From Arhodomonas sp052060015 (GTDB taxonomy: Bacteria > Pseudomonadota > Gammaproteobacteria > Nitrococcales > Nitrococcaceae), in the NCBI RefSeq assembly GCF_052060015.1, contig NZ_JBPODZ010000003.1, forward strand, positions 124,001 to 188,000: a DNA stretch of 64,000 nucleotides, in the 5' to 3' direction. Under the pieces are notes generated by a model. That model saw only the letters and a program-made list of their open reading frames with translations. It had not been told where the DNA came from and ran no database searches. Position 1 is the stretch's first letter. Each line of letters begins with the position of its first letter. The translations under genes and the position numbers were made by a program. Below are positions 44,987 through 55,230 of this stretch, piece after piece.

Positions 44987-46962
44987 TGCCGCCGCGCGGT
45001 GAACGGTGGCGGTAGCTCCGGGCGCGACAACGGTGGCAGCACCGGCGCGCGTTCGTCGGGGAGCAGGCCGACACCGCGCTCGCGCTGCGCCTTCTGGGTG
45101 TCGCGCATCTGGCTGTATTTCTCGCTGGCGTAGCGGGACATGGTGCCCTCGTCACGGACGATGCGTGGGCGCAGGAATACCATCAGGTTGCGCGTCTCGC
45201 TCTCCGAGGCGCGGTAGCGGAACAGTTGGCCCAGCCCCGGGATGCTCCCGAGCAGGGGCACCCGCTGCTCGCTCTCGCGGATCTGTTCGTCGAGCAGCCC
45301 GCCGAGCACCACCAGTCGGCCGCTATCCACCAGGACGCTGGTGCGGATGGAGCGCTTGTCGGTGATCAGATCCACGGCCTGAGTGCTCTGGGTGACGCTG
45401 GAGACCTCCTGTTCGATGTCCAGCAGCACCGAGTCGCCCTCGTTGATCTGGGGCTTGACCTTCAGGATCAGGCCCACGTCGCGGCGCTCGATGGTCTGGA
45501 AGGGATTGAGCTCATTGCCGCCGTCGGTGGCGTTGGAGAACGAACCGGTGACGAAGGGGACGTTCTGGGCGACGGTAATCTCCGCCTCCTGGTTGTCGAC
45601 GGTGACCAGCGACGGCGTGGACAGGATGTTGGTCCCGGCGTCACTGGCGAGGGCCCGCAGCAGGGCGGCGAAGCGGGTCCCCCCGGCGAGGTCGCCCACC
45701 GCCAGGTTGAGGCCGCGCCCGGGATTGGGGAGCTGGTCCTGGGACAGTGAGCCGATGATGCCGGCGAGGCTGTCGCCGCCGCTGATGCGGCTGTTCTCGA
45801 AGCTGGTCCCGCCGAGCGCGGCGTCCCCGTTGCCGCTGCCATCGATCGCCCACTGGAAACCGAGCTCGGCGGCCACATCCTCGGAGACCTCGGCGATGGC
45901 CGCCTCGATGACGACCTGGGCGCGGCGGATATCGAGCTTGTCGATGATCGCCGAGAGCTCCCGCTGCACGCGCGGCGGCGCGCTGATGACTAGGGAATTG
46001 GTGGCGGCGTCCGGCTGTATGCTGACGGCCTCCCGGCCCTCGCCGCCCTCTTGGGTGCGTTCTCCGTCTGCCTGCAGATTCTCGCTGAGACCCTGCAGCA
46101 CCTCCGCCGTCTCCTCCGCCTTGGCGTACTTGAGGTAGACGACCCGGGTGTCGCCGGTGGCCTGCTTGGGGCCGTCCAGGTCACGGACCAGGCGCTCCAG
46201 CCGCCCGAGCTCGTCATCGGGTCCGGCGATGACGAGGCTGTTGGTGCGCTCGTCGGCGGCCACCCGGGCCCGCCGGGTCGCCGCCTCGCCACCTTGCTGG
46301 CCCTGCAGCTCACCGAGGGTACGCGCCAACTCCGCGGCGGAGGCGTGCTCGAGCTCCAGCACCTTAACGGATTCGGTTCCGCCGCGGTCGATGTCGCGGA
46401 TCAGCCCCACCAGGCGTTCCACGTTGCTCGCGTAGTCCGAGATGATGAGCACGTTGGCTGGCGGATAGGCGGCGAAATGCCCTTGCTGCGGGATCAGCGG
46501 CCGGAGGATGGGGACGAGCTGGGCTACTGGCACGTGCTCGACGGTGATTACCTGGGTGACGATGGCGTCACCGCCGTCGGCGTCGCCGCGGCCGCCGAGT
46601 TGGCGGGCGTTGGCGTCGGGGACGATCTTGGTGACCTCCCCGGAGGGCACCGCCGAGAAGCCGTGCACCTGAAGGATGGAGAGGAAGACCTCGTAGAGCG
46701 CATCCGCGCCCATGGGCCGCTGGGAGACCACCGTCACCCGCGCGCTGACCCGGGGATCGAGGACGAAGTTGCGGCCGGTCGCCTCGGCGACGGTCTCGAC
46801 CAGGGCGGAGAGTTCTGCGTCTTTAAGGTTGAGGGTGACCTGGTCGCTTTGGGCCAGTGCCGTGGCCGCCAGCAGAAGGGCCGTGCTCAGGGCCAGTAGC
46901 CTAGGCAGTACCGCGATTGCAGCGCGGCCGTTCCCGTCCCGCGGTTTATGGGCCGATGCCAT
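44983..46962 (-). CDS. gspD: Type II secretion system secretin D
   Basis: The 659-residue secretin has a signal peptide (about 19-38) and N0 to N3 domains: LNLKDAELSALVETVAEATGRN at N0, then repeats containing NVLIISDY, TNSLVIAGP and TNSLVISAP. The secretin core follows with VVIEAAIAEVSEDVAAELGFQW and VPLLGSIPGLGQLFRYR. It forms the outer-membrane channel. GTG 46968 overlaps the gspC stop, but ATG 46962 has a well-spaced ACAGGAG and is preferred. A pilotin gene was not seen nearby. Confidence 0.96.
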   Translation of the reverse strand: MASAHKPRDGNGRAAIAVLPRLLALSTALLLAATALAQSDQVTLNLKDAELSALVETVAEATGRNFVLDPRVSARVTVVSQRPMGADALYEVFLSILQVHGFSAVPSGEVTKIVPDANARQLGGRGDADGGDAIVTQVITVEHVPVAQLVPILRPLIPQQGHFAAYPPANVLIISDYASNVERLVGLIRDIDRGGTESVKVLELEHASAAELARTLGELQGQQGGEAATRRARVAADERTNSLVIAGPDDELGRLERLVRDLDGPKQATGDTRVVYLKYAKAEETAEVLQGLSENLQADGERTQEGGEGREAVSIQPDAATNSLVISAPPRVQRELSAIIDKLDIRRAQVVIEAAIAEVSEDVAAELGFQWAIDGSGNGDAALGGTSFENSRISGGDSLAGIIGSLSQDQLPNPGRGLNLAVGDLAGGTRFAALLRALASDAGTNILSTPSLVTVDNQEAEITVAQNVPFVTGSFSNATDGGNELNPFQTIERRDVGLILKVKPQINEGDSVLLDIEQEVSSVTQSTQAVDLITDKRSIRTSVLVDSGRLVVLGGLLDEQIRESEQRVPLLGSIPGLGQLFRYRASESETRNLMVFLRPRIVRDEGTMSRYASEKYSQMRDTQKAQRERGVGLLPDERAPVLPPLSRPELPPPFTARRQ

Positions 46963-46964
46963 GG

Positions 46965-47876
46965 TCACTCCTGTGGGCCGAGCTCGAGGCGAAGCTGGCG
47001 CGGGTTTCCGTTGCGGGTGATGTTCAGTGTAACGCCGGAGGCGTTGCCCAGGCGTTGCAGGGCCCGCATCGCCGATTCTCGGTCATCGAGGCGGATGTCG
47101 TCGACGGCGGTGATCACATCGCCGCGCTCCAGACCCGCCGCCGCCAGCAGCCTCTCGTCCCCGCCGCCGACGCGGAAGCCGTCGAGGGCCCCGGAGGCAT
47201 CCCGTACGGGGGTGGGCTGGAGCATCCGTTGCAGCGCACCCGGATCCTCCTGCAGGCGCTGGCGGTAGCGGGCGAGGGTTCGGCCGGAACGCTCGGCGCC
47301 GGCGGTATCTTCCCCGGTGGCACCCCCCGATTCGGACGTCGACCCTTGTGCCCCCCGTGGTTCCGTGTCCAGCGACAGCCCGCCTTCCGGTAGCGGCAGG
47401 GCCTCGTGGCGGCCCTGTCGGCGCAGGATCACGCGGTCGGCGTAGACCCCCTCGATCACCGCTCCCTCCACCGGCTCGCCGCCAACGCCGTAGAGCCGAT
47501 CGCTGTCCCCACCCGTGGCGATGATGGCGAGCCCTTCCCCGGCCTCGCCGGCAAGCACCCCCTTGAGCGTCAGCCCGAGCTGGGTAGTGGGGGCCTGTTC
47601 CGGCAGTGGCTCGACGTCGGCGGTGGTACTGGCCCGACCGAAGAGTTCCGCCTCAGTGATCGCCGTGATATCGATACTGCCCCCCTGGTTCTGTGCCCGG
47701 GCCTCGATGCTGCGGGGTGGCGGTGGCGATGTCCCGGGGGACGGCCATAGCTGCCAGCCCAGGCGCGCGGCCTCCACGCCCAGTGCGACAACCGCCACCA
47801 TGGTCACCAGCCTGGCGAGCAAGCGCTCCGGGCGCCTGCCGGGTTCGGCGAGAAAGGGGGGCAGTGACAGCGGCAA
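46965..47876 (-). CDS. gspC: Type II secretion system protein C
   Basis: The 303-residue first gene of the operon has a membrane helix (about 24-43), the periplasmic homology region LFGRAS and QLGLTLKGVLAG that contacts the secretin, a Ser/Gly/Glu-rich linker and a C-terminal PDZ domain (about 210-300, ending with DGFRVGGGDERLLAAAGLERGDVITAVDDIRL). It links the inner platform to GspD and helps select substrates. The only start in position is TTG; no ATG or GTG occurs upstream in frame. Confidence 0.92.
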   Translation of the reverse strand: MPLSLPPFLAEPGRRPERLLARLVTMVAVVALGVEAARLGWQLWPSPGTSPPPPRSIEARAQNQGGSIDITAITEAELFGRASTTADVEPLPEQAPTTQLGLTLKGVLAGEAGEGLAIIATGGDSDRLYGVGGEPVEGAVIEGVYADRVILRRQGRHEALPLPEGGLSLDTEPRGAQGSTSESGGATGEDTAGAERSGRTLARYRQRLQEDPGALQRMLQPTPVRDASGALDGFRVGGGDERLLAAAGLERGDVITAVDDIRLDDRESAMRALQRLGNASGVTLNITRNGNPRQLRLELGPQE

Positions 47877-48302
47877 CGGCAGCGCTCCGATGATGGGCGA
47901 TCTTCCGGGATCCTGATGGTAAGCTTAAGGAAACGCCGGGACGGGAGCAAAGCCGATGCGGCACGTGGCGTTGACACTCCTTCGCCGTCCGGCTAATGTA
48001 CTCCTCCAGATTGGCACAGCGTGCCTCCCCCGCTGTCCGCCTCGTCCTGATCCGCACGATTCATAAACGTTTAAGAGTCTCGACCCAGAAGCGAGGATGT
48101 TCCTGCGTTACCGGTTGCGTTTCCGTCCGGAGCTCTGCAGAGCTGATGGGTCGTGAGGTGCCGGTGGCGTGAGAAGGCATACAGGCGTGACGCGCCCGGA
48201 AATCGTGACAAAACAACCCCACAGCCCCGCCCCTGTCTCCTGTCCCGCCGTCGGCGGGTGACGCGAATCCGCGTGCGGGGATAATCCATGAAGCAGTAGC
48301 CG
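47877..48302. promoter_or_regulatory. Intergenic region: gspC promoter side and long rho leader
   Basis: These 426 bases hold no gene I can support. From 47971 to 47999 lies a strong rho promoter (listed separately), giving a leader of about 297 bases, comparable to the long, autoregulated rho leader of E. coli. In the leader, CCCGCC (48245-48250) and GGCGGG (48253-48258) form a short hairpin. A 3-codon ORF, ATG AAG CAG TAG (48288-48299), ends three bases before the rho ATG. Confidence 0.5.
47971..47999 (+). promoter_or_regulatory. Sigma70 promoter of rho
   Basis: A perfect TTGACA (47971-47976), a 17-base spacer and TAATGT (47994-47999) make the best sigma70 match I found in the window. Transcription would begin near 48006. 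Confidence 0.7.
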
Positions 48303-49559
<1,257 letters not shown>

Positions 49560-49583
49560 CGCCGCTTAAGCGGCCGGGGAAGG

Positions 49584-49624
49584 AAAGGCCGGGACCGGCG
49601 CGCTGCTGCCGGCTCCGGCCTTTT
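49584..49624. terminator. Strong bidirectional terminator between rho and fadL
   Basis: AAAGGCCGG (49584-49592) pairs with CCGGCCTTT (49615-49623), extended inward by CCGGC (49595-49599) with GCCGG (49608-49612). T-runs on both strands make it suitable for both convergent genes. Confidence 0.8.
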
Positions 49625-49632
49625 CGTATGCG

Positions 49633-51012
49633 TCAGAAGCGGTAGTCGGCGGAAAGCGCGACGACGTCGGCGGAGCCCTCGTAGGTGCCGTCGAGGTTGC
49701 CGCGGGCCTCGTTGCCCGGGTCAGTGGCGCGCTGGTCGATATCGGCGTCGTCGAAGAAGATGTGCATGACGGCGCCGGTGATCGAGAAGCGTTCCGAGGG
49801 CGAGAAGGTGGCCCCGGCGGAGAGCCAGCGCCGGTCGACATCGGGCACCCGCGGGGTGCGGTGGCGGGCGTCCGGCACGGGGGTCTCGTCGAGGCCGATC
49901 CCGCCGCGCAGCGTCCACTGTGGGGTCAGGGCGTAGCTCGCGCCGGCCGAGACCGCCCAGGTGTTGTCCCAGTTCTCCTCGGTGAAGCTGTCAGGGGTAT
50001 TGTCACCGAACTCCACGACCAGCTCGTCGAACTCACTCCACTCGGTCCATTCCGCGTTGGCCATCAGTGCCAGACGGTCCGTGGCCTGGTGGTAGACACC
50101 CAGGTTGATGCTCGCCGGGGTGGTGAGGTCGGCGGAGCCGTCGGTGTCGGTGAAACGCCCCTGGGCCCGGGCGCCATCCAGCACCGCCTGCCCCACCGGA
50201 TCGCCGGCGCGGAACTTCGCATCCCCGGAAAGCTCCAGATCGACCTTCGAGCGATAGCTCATGCCGAGGCGGGTCCGCTCGGTGACCTGGAACAGCGCCC
50301 CCACCGTGAAGCCGGTCCCCCAGTCGTCGCCGCTGACCTCGGCGAAGCCGTCATTGCCGCCCGGGCTCGCGCCGGGGACGCCCTGCCCGGCGCCGATGCC
50401 GCCGAGGTCCAGGGCGTTGGAGAGGGTGGCGTCCGCGTACTGGAAGCGCAGGCCGGCGGCCAGCGACAGCTGTTCGGTCACCCGGAAGTTCAGGGTGGGC
50501 TGGACATCGATGGTGGCCAGATCGGTCTCCAGCGCATGGTAGCGCCCGATCCAGTCGTCATCGTAATCGGTGGACAGCCCGTAGGGCGCATACACCGCGA
50601 TGCCGGCGTCCAGGTCCTCACGCAGCTGGAACTTGGCGGCGAAGCTCGGCACCAGCGCCGTCTCGCCGCCGCGGCCCTTGGTGCCGTCATAGGGCAGGCC
50701 GTCGCCGGGGTCGTTCAGCGGCACGCCGAGGGGTGAGGCACGTCCATCTTCCAGGTCGAAATCGGCGTCGATGTAGGACAGGCCGCCGGCGATATGCGTA
50801 CCGTCGAGGTGCCCCATGGCGGCCGGGTTATAGGCCATGAAGGCGGCGTCCTCGGCGCCGGCGGCGGCGTTGGACAGGGCGTTGGCGAGGGCCTTGGCAC
50901 TCTGCTCGCGGATCTGGAAGCCGGTCGCGTGGGCACTGGATGTCGCCGCGGCCAGGGCCAGGGCGGAAGCGCTGAGAGTGATTCGGACGGGCAAGCGATC
51001 GCTCAGGGGCAT
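49633..51012 (-). CDS. fadL: FadL/OmpP1-family outer membrane porin
   Basis: The 459-residue protein has a signal peptide (about 8-29, cleaved near SAHA/TGFQ). The mature start TGFQIREQSAKALANALSNAAAGAEDAAFMAYNPA is the conserved FadL N-terminal hatch. The rest is beta-strand-rich and ends with Phe (ALSADYRF), typical of outer-membrane barrels. FadL proteins take up long-chain fatty acids or other hydrophobic compounds. No fad genes adjoin it, so the substrate is open. Its 3' end shares the terminator with rho. Confidence 0.93.
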   Translation of the reverse strand: MPLSDRLPVRITLSASALALAAATSSAHATGFQIREQSAKALANALSNAAAGAEDAAFMAYNPAAMGHLDGTHIAGGLSYIDADFDLEDGRASPLGVPLNDPGDGLPYDGTKGRGGETALVPSFAAKFQLREDLDAGIAVYAPYGLSTDYDDDWIGRYHALETDLATIDVQPTLNFRVTEQLSLAAGLRFQYADATLSNALDLGGIGAGQGVPGASPGGNDGFAEVSGDDWGTGFTVGALFQVTERTRLGMSYRSKVDLELSGDAKFRAGDPVGQAVLDGARAQGRFTDTDGSADLTTPASINLGVYHQATDRLALMANAEWTEWSEFDELVVEFGDNTPDSFTEENWDNTWAVSAGASYALTPQWTLRGGIGLDETPVPDARHRTPRVPDVDRRWLSAGATFSPSERFSITGAVMHIFFDDADIDQRATDPGNEARGNLDGTYEGSADVVALSADYRF

Positions 51013-51177
51013 GGCTCTCTCCTCCTGCCTTTACGGGTGCCGTTGGCGCCCCGGTTTCTTCTTGGGTCGGGATTCGGCCCTTTCGAGGGAACATACGAGC
51101 GGGGTCACGGGTGGGTCAATACGCCCGCGTATGGTAAGTTGCCGGGGTCCCGGGACATTCCCGGCGCCCCGGCAGCG

Positions 51178-52173
51178 TCAACGACGAGCAGGCAGCACGA
51201 GGTCGGTGGGGCGTGGGGCCTGGCCGTCGACGCGTTCGAGCACCAGTAGCCCGTTGGGGGTCTCGTCGACAACCGAGAGGGCGCCCACCGGTTCGTCGGG
51301 GATCCAGGCCACGGCCTCGCCAGCCTGCTCCAGGACTCGGCCGTCGCGGTGGACGGTGAACCGTGCCTCTGCGTCGTAGCGGCGACCCCGGGGGTCGAGG
51401 ATCCAGCGTCCGTCTCCGGCGGGGCGGACATGATGGATGACCGGCGCGAGGCGCAGCCGCTCGATGGCATGCAGGTAGACGCTGTCGGCGAGGGCCGCGA
51501 GGCTTTCCTCGGCCGTACCTTCATCCGTCGCCGGCAGCTCGATGGTGTAGCCGGGGTGCTCGACGCCGAGGTCCAGGTCGACCAGGGTCACGGACAGTGG
51601 CAGTTGCCCGCCTCGGGGTTCCGTACCCTCGATCAGCGCCACCATGCGTACCCCGGAGGCCGCGGTCACATCACGCCCGCACTCGGTCAGCGCCTCCGCG
51701 CCGCAACCCGCCGCCTCCAGGGCCCGGCGGAAGCTCTGGGGGTTGACCGCCTGTAAGGGATACTCCCCCGCTACCGGGCCCATGACCGAGTAGGCGCGGG
51801 TGCTCGCCAGGTCCGTGGCGCCCGGGAAGACCAGGGCAATGCCAGGGCCGCCCCGCTCCTCCCCGGCGGCCCCGCGCCGCGCGGAGCCGCCTCCCTGTGC
51901 GCGGATATCGGCGCGCAACTGCGCGATCTCCTGCTCTAGGGCACGTGCCTCCGGTCCGACCTCGCCCGGCCGGCTCGGTCGGTCCAGACCGATCAGCTCG
52001 CCGAGGGTCGGGATCATGCCGCCCTCCGGCTGGGATTCCGGGTCAGTGGGGTCGTAGTCACTCGGCAGCGAACCGGGCTCAGTATGGCGCTGCCGGGTGG
52101 ATTCGGAATTGGCGCAGGCGGTGATCACCAAGGCGGCGACGAGCAGACCGACCAGCAACGGAAAACGCACCAT
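51178..52173 (-). CDS. Putative lipoprotein of unknown function
   Basis: The 331-residue protein has a lipoprotein signal with VITAC (Cys near residue 19), a Pro/Ser/Asp-rich stretch, a short coiled coil (PEARALEQEIAQLRADIRAQ, about 80-100), then a mixed alpha/beta region. That region includes SVTLVDLDLGVEHPGYTIELPATD, resembling proteins that report on penicillin-binding-protein or LpoB-like folds, but this is only a loose impression. Two Cys and no enzyme motif are seen. The start follows GAGGGAGAG. I do not recognise the family. It is upstream of fadL on the same strand, 165 bases away. Confidence 0.65.
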   Translation of the reverse strand: MVRFPLLVGLLVAALVITACANSESTRQRHTEPGSLPSDYDPTDPESQPEGGMIPTLGELIGLDRPSRPGEVGPEARALEQEIAQLRADIRAQGGGSARRGAAGEERGGPGIALVFPGATDLASTRAYSVMGPVAGEYPLQAVNPQSFRRALEAAGCGAEALTECGRDVTAASGVRMVALIEGTEPRGGQLPLSVTLVDLDLGVEHPGYTIELPATDEGTAEESLAALADSVYLHAIERLRLAPVIHHVRPAGDGRWILDPRGRRYDAEARFTVHRDGRVLEQAGEAVAWIPDEPVGALSVVDETPNGLLVLERVDGQAPRPTDLVLPARR

Positions 52174-52270
52174 CGAACTCTCCCTCGAGGAGCAGGATAT
52201 GGGTGGCGTCGCCGGGCAGCGACGCGTCACGCGCGCCAGCATAGGCAAGCCCGGCGGCGGCTGCAATCAG

Positions 52271-52762
52271 TCAGTGGCGTTCCAGGCGCTGAAAGGTCAG
52301 CGCCCAGGCGTGCTCGTCATCCGCCTCGTGGTAGGCCTCGTCGACGACCCGCCAACGCTCGTCCAGCCCGGGGAAGAAGGTGTCCCCCTCAAGCTCGGTG
52401 TCGATCACGGTGAGCTCGATGCGCTGCGCCACCGGCAGGAACAGGGCGTAGATCTCCTCGCCACCGATGACCATGACCTCGTCGACGACCCCGGCGGCGG
52501 CCAGGGCGGCATCCCGGCTGGTGACCACGCTACAGCCGGGGGCATGGAAATCCGGGTCGCGGGAGATGACGATGTTCGTTCGCCGCGGTAGGGCCCGACC
52601 GATGCTCTGGAAGCAGCGCCGGCCCATCACCACCGGCTTGCCCCGGGTCACGGCCACGAAGTGGCGCATGTCCGCGGGCAGCCGCCAGGGCAGTCCGCCT
52701 TCCCGGCCGATGACGCGATTGCGGGTCATCGCCGCGACCAGGGTGATCATCGGTGTGCTCAT
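52271..52762 (-). CDS. folA: Dihydrofolate reductase
   Basis: The 163-residue enzyme reduces dihydrofolate to tetrahydrofolate using NADPH. It shows ITLVAAMTRNRVIG, GGLPWRLPADMRHF with the active-site Asp, PVVMGRRCFQSIGRALP, and MVIGGEEIYALFLPVA. Length matches E. coli FolA (159). The start MSTPMITL was chosen; a GTG 39 bases upstream would add 13 residues with no similarity. thyA, which produces dihydrofolate, is encoded 3 kb away. Confidence 0.96.
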   Translation of the reverse strand: MSTPMITLVAAMTRNRVIGREGGLPWRLPADMRHFVAVTRGKPVVMGRRCFQSIGRALPRRTNIVISRDPDFHAPGCSVVTSRDAALAAAGVVDEVMVIGGEEIYALFLPVAQRIELTVIDTELEGDTFFPGLDERWRVVDEAYHEADDEHAWALTFQRLERH

Positions 52763-52785
52763 CCACTCAGTGTAGCGGTGATGCG

Positions 52786-53415
52786 CTAGTCGATGCGACA
52801 CGCCTCATCGAAGTCCAGGCGCGGATTGCGTGGCCATACCGCCTCAGGGTCGCCATAGCCGATGTTGCACAGGAAGTTGGCCTCGATCTCGCCGTCCGGG
52901 AAGAACTCGGCGTTGACCTGGTGCTTGTCGAATCCGGACATGGGGCCGCAGTCCAACCCGAGCGCCCGTGCGGCGAGGATCAGATAGGCCCCCTGCAGGG
53001 TGGCATTGCGGAAGGCGGTCTCGGCGGCGAACTCCGGATTGTCCCGGAACATCGCGCTGACGTCCTTGTGCGGGTTGAGCCGGGGCAGCGATTCCCAGAA
53101 GCGCCGGTGCTGCGCGATGATGGCGGTCACTGGCGCGGCCATGGTCTTGTCCACGTTGGCGCGGACCAGCGCCGGGGCCAGGCGTTCCTTGGCCTCCGGG
53201 GAGCGCACGAACACCACTCGCATGGGCGAGCAGTTGAAGCTGGTTGGACCCATGCGGGCGAGCGCGTAGAGCTCGTGGAGCTGGGCGTCGGTCACCGGCT
53301 GGTCGAGCCAGCCGTTGTAGGTGCGTGCCTCCCGGAACAGCTGATCCAGGGAAGCGTCGCCGAGCGGGGTGCCGGTGGCGGCATCGGTGTCTACCGCCTT
53401 TTTGGTGTCGGCCAT
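52786..53415 (-). CDS. Nitroreductase-family oxidoreductase (RutE-like)
   Basis: The 209-residue flavoprotein resembles RutE / malonic semialdehyde reductases: SLDQLFREARTYNGW, LHELYALARMGPTSFNCSPMRVVFV with the FMN-binding Ser/Arg region, and GLDCGPMSGFDKHQVNAEFF. RutE-type enzymes reduce malonic semialdehyde or related aldehydes and enones. It is the distal gene of the monooxygenase cluster but lies 81 bases after the flavin reductase, and may have its own promoter. Lack of other rut genes means the substrate may differ. Confidence 0.85.
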   Translation of the reverse strand: MADTKKAVDTDAATGTPLGDASLDQLFREARTYNGWLDQPVTDAQLHELYALARMGPTSFNCSPMRVVFVRSPEAKERLAPALVRANVDKTMAAPVTAIIAQHRRFWESLPRLNPHKDVSAMFRDNPEFAAETAFRNATLQGAYLILAARALGLDCGPMSGFDKHQVNAEFFPDGEIEANFLCNIGYGDPEAVWPRNPRLDFDEACRID

Positions 53416-53496
53416 CGGGGTCCTCCGTAGTGGGTGGGCGGCGTACTATGCCGCCTCGCGGGCGGACGTGGCCAGGGGGCCCGGCGCCCGCCGGCC

Positions 53497-54063
53497 TTAC
53501 AGCGCCGCCGTACTGGTGACAAAACGGCCGTCGTGATAGAGCAGGGGTGCCTGCGCGGGCTCGGTCCGGGCGGCGACCACATCGCCGATGATGATGCCGT
53601 GGGTGCCTTCCTCGTGGATGCCGGTGATGCGGCACTCGAAGCTCACCACCGCGTCGGCGAGCACCGGGACGCCGGTCTCTCCACCGGTCCAGGCCCCTTC
53701 GGCGAAGCGCTCAGCGCCGCGGCAGGCGTCCCCGGAGGCGAAGCGCATCGCCAGTGCCTGGTGGTGCGTCGCCAGGACGTTGAGGGCGAGCGTGCGCGTG
53801 GCGCCGAGCACCGGATAGGCGCTGCTACCGCGGTTGACGCAGACCAGCAATCGGGGCGGCTCGGCGCTCAGCGAGCAGAACGAGGAGACGGTCAGCCCCG
53901 CGGGGGCGGTGTCCGAGGCGGTGGTCGCCAGTGCCACCGGCGCCGCCATCGCCCGCATGCCCTGCTTGAAAGTGGTGGCGTCGACGAACTCGTTCCAGGT
54001 CTCCCCGGCGAGGACGGCGGCGAGCGCCGTCATCGCCGTGTGGGTCTCGTGCATCCCGGTCAT
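53497..54063 (-). CDS. Flavin reductase (RutF-like)
   Basis: The 188-residue flavin reductase has the HpaC/RutF fold: FKQGMRAMAAPVALATT, GLTVSSFCSLSAEPPRLLVCVNRGSSAY with the FMN-binding Ser/Thr, and a His/Gly segment GIHEEGTHGIIIGDVV. It supplies reduced flavin, from NADH, to a partner monooxygenase. The start overlaps the monooxygenase stop by four bases (ATGA), strong evidence that the two work as a two-component system. Confidence 0.9.
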   Translation of the reverse strand: MTGMHETHTAMTALAAVLAGETWNEFVDATTFKQGMRAMAAPVALATTASDTAPAGLTVSSFCSLSAEPPRLLVCVNRGSSAYPVLGATRTLALNVLATHHQALAMRFASGDACRGAERFAEGAWTGGETGVPVLADAVVSFECRITGIHEEGTHGIIIGDVVAARTEPAQAPLLYHDGRFVTSTAAL

Positions 54064-55178
54064 GCCGCGTTCGAAACCGGCAGCCGCAGCCCCCGGTCCT
54101 CCAGTCGTGGCAGAACCTCGTCGCGGAAGTACGGGAACTCCTCGACGTAGTCGACGAAGGCGAGGGTGGTCCCCGAGAAGCCCGTTTCGTAGAGCCGCTG
54201 GATGCCGTCGGCCACCGTGTCCGGATCACCGACGAGGGGATAACCCCCGTGGCCCCCGGCCATGCGGTCACGCAGCAACCGGATCACCTCCTTGGGGAAG
54301 GACTCGGCGTGGGCGAACATCAGGTTGATGATGTTGTCCACCGCCTCCCAGTCGGCGTTCTCCTGGGAGTAGTAGTGGTGGTACTCCTCCGCCTCCTTCT
54401 TGGTCGGCCGGCAGACCACGTAGGAGAAGGTGAACAGCCCCACCTGGCGGCCGAGCTCCGCGGCCTGGGCCTTTAGCGAGGCGATCTCGTCCTTCGACTG
54501 CTCCAGGTCGATGGCCGGTGTGAACAGATAGTCCGCGTTACGGCAGGCGAACTGGCGGCCCTGCTGGGAGCCCGCGGCGTTGAAGATCGGGATCTTGTCG
54601 GTCTTCGGCAGTGGCAGGCTGTAGGTGTTGCGGAGCTGGTAGAACTCGCCGTCCCAGTCGAAGGGCTCGGTCTCGCTCCACAGCTTCTGGATGACGTCGA
54701 ACCACTCCTGGCCGAAGCGGTAACGGGTCTCGTGGTCGTCGGGCAGGTCGGTGCCGAGGGCGTCGTACTCGGGCTTGTTCCAGCCGCAGACCACATTCAG
54801 CCCGGAACGGCCGTTACTGATGTTGTCCATGGTGGCGAGCTGCTTGGCCACGACCACCGGATGGTTGAAGGCGGTATGGACGGTGGAGAAGACGTTGATG
54901 TTCCGGGTCTGGGCGAGTAGGCCGGCGGCCCAGGTGATGGTCTCGAGCACGCTGCCGTGGAAGTTGGTGGCGCCGCCGTAGCCGATCCAGCGGGCAATGG
55001 GCAGCAGGAACTCGAGGCCTGCGTCGTCGGCCATCTGCGCGAGCTTGAGGTTGTTCTCCCAGGTGTTGTTCCAGCGCTCCGGCACCTTGGTGACAGCAAG
55101 ACCGCCGGAGCAATTGGCCGAGAAGATCCCCAGCTTGAAGGGGTTGTCGTTGAAAACCGGGCCTTTCGGGGCGGACAT
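54060..55178 (-). CDS. LLM-class FMNH2-dependent monooxygenase (RutA/SfnG-like)
   Basis: The 372-residue TIM-barrel protein belongs to the luciferase-like monooxygenases. NPFKLGIFSANCSGGL begins the barrel; ARWIGYGGATNFHGSVLETITWAAGL, NGRSGLNVVCGWNKPEYDALG and IPIFNAAGSQQGRQFA are typical of RutA, SfnG and DszA enzymes. It would oxygenate a substrate with FMNH2 from the adjacent reductase. The sequence is not close enough to RutA to call it a pyrimidine oxygenase. ATG has GGAGGAG 6 bases upstream. Divergent from the MarR-type regulator, with operator-like repeats between. Confidence 0.88.
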   Translation of the reverse strand: MSAPKGPVFNDNPFKLGIFSANCSGGLAVTKVPERWNNTWENNLKLAQMADDAGLEFLLPIARWIGYGGATNFHGSVLETITWAAGLLAQTRNINVFSTVHTAFNHPVVVAKQLATMDNISNGRSGLNVVCGWNKPEYDALGTDLPDDHETRYRFGQEWFDVIQKLWSETEPFDWDGEFYQLRNTYSLPLPKTDKIPIFNAAGSQQGRQFACRNADYLFTPAIDLEQSKDEIASLKAQAAELGRQVGLFTFSYVVCRPTKKEAEEYHHYYSQENADWEAVDNIINLMFAHAESFPKEVIRLLRDRMAGGHGGYPLVGDPDTVADGIQRLYETGFSGTTLAFVDYVEEFPYFRDEVLPRLEDRGLRLPVSNAA

Positions 55179-55230
55179 GGCGTCTCCTCCTGTGTCGTGG
55201 CCGTGGGCGGCCTGGTCAGTTATGAGATGG

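Noticed and set aside
48097..48156. A 19-residue Arg-rich ORF in the rho leader, as a possible RhoL leader peptide
   Set aside because: The purine-rich GAGG touches the ATG directly, so there is no usable spacing, and the sequence does not resemble E. coli RhoL.
52786..55178. Annotation as a uracil degradation (rut) operon
   Set aside because: Only RutA-, RutF- and RutE-like genes are present; the essential amidohydrolase RutB and the others are missing from the cluster.
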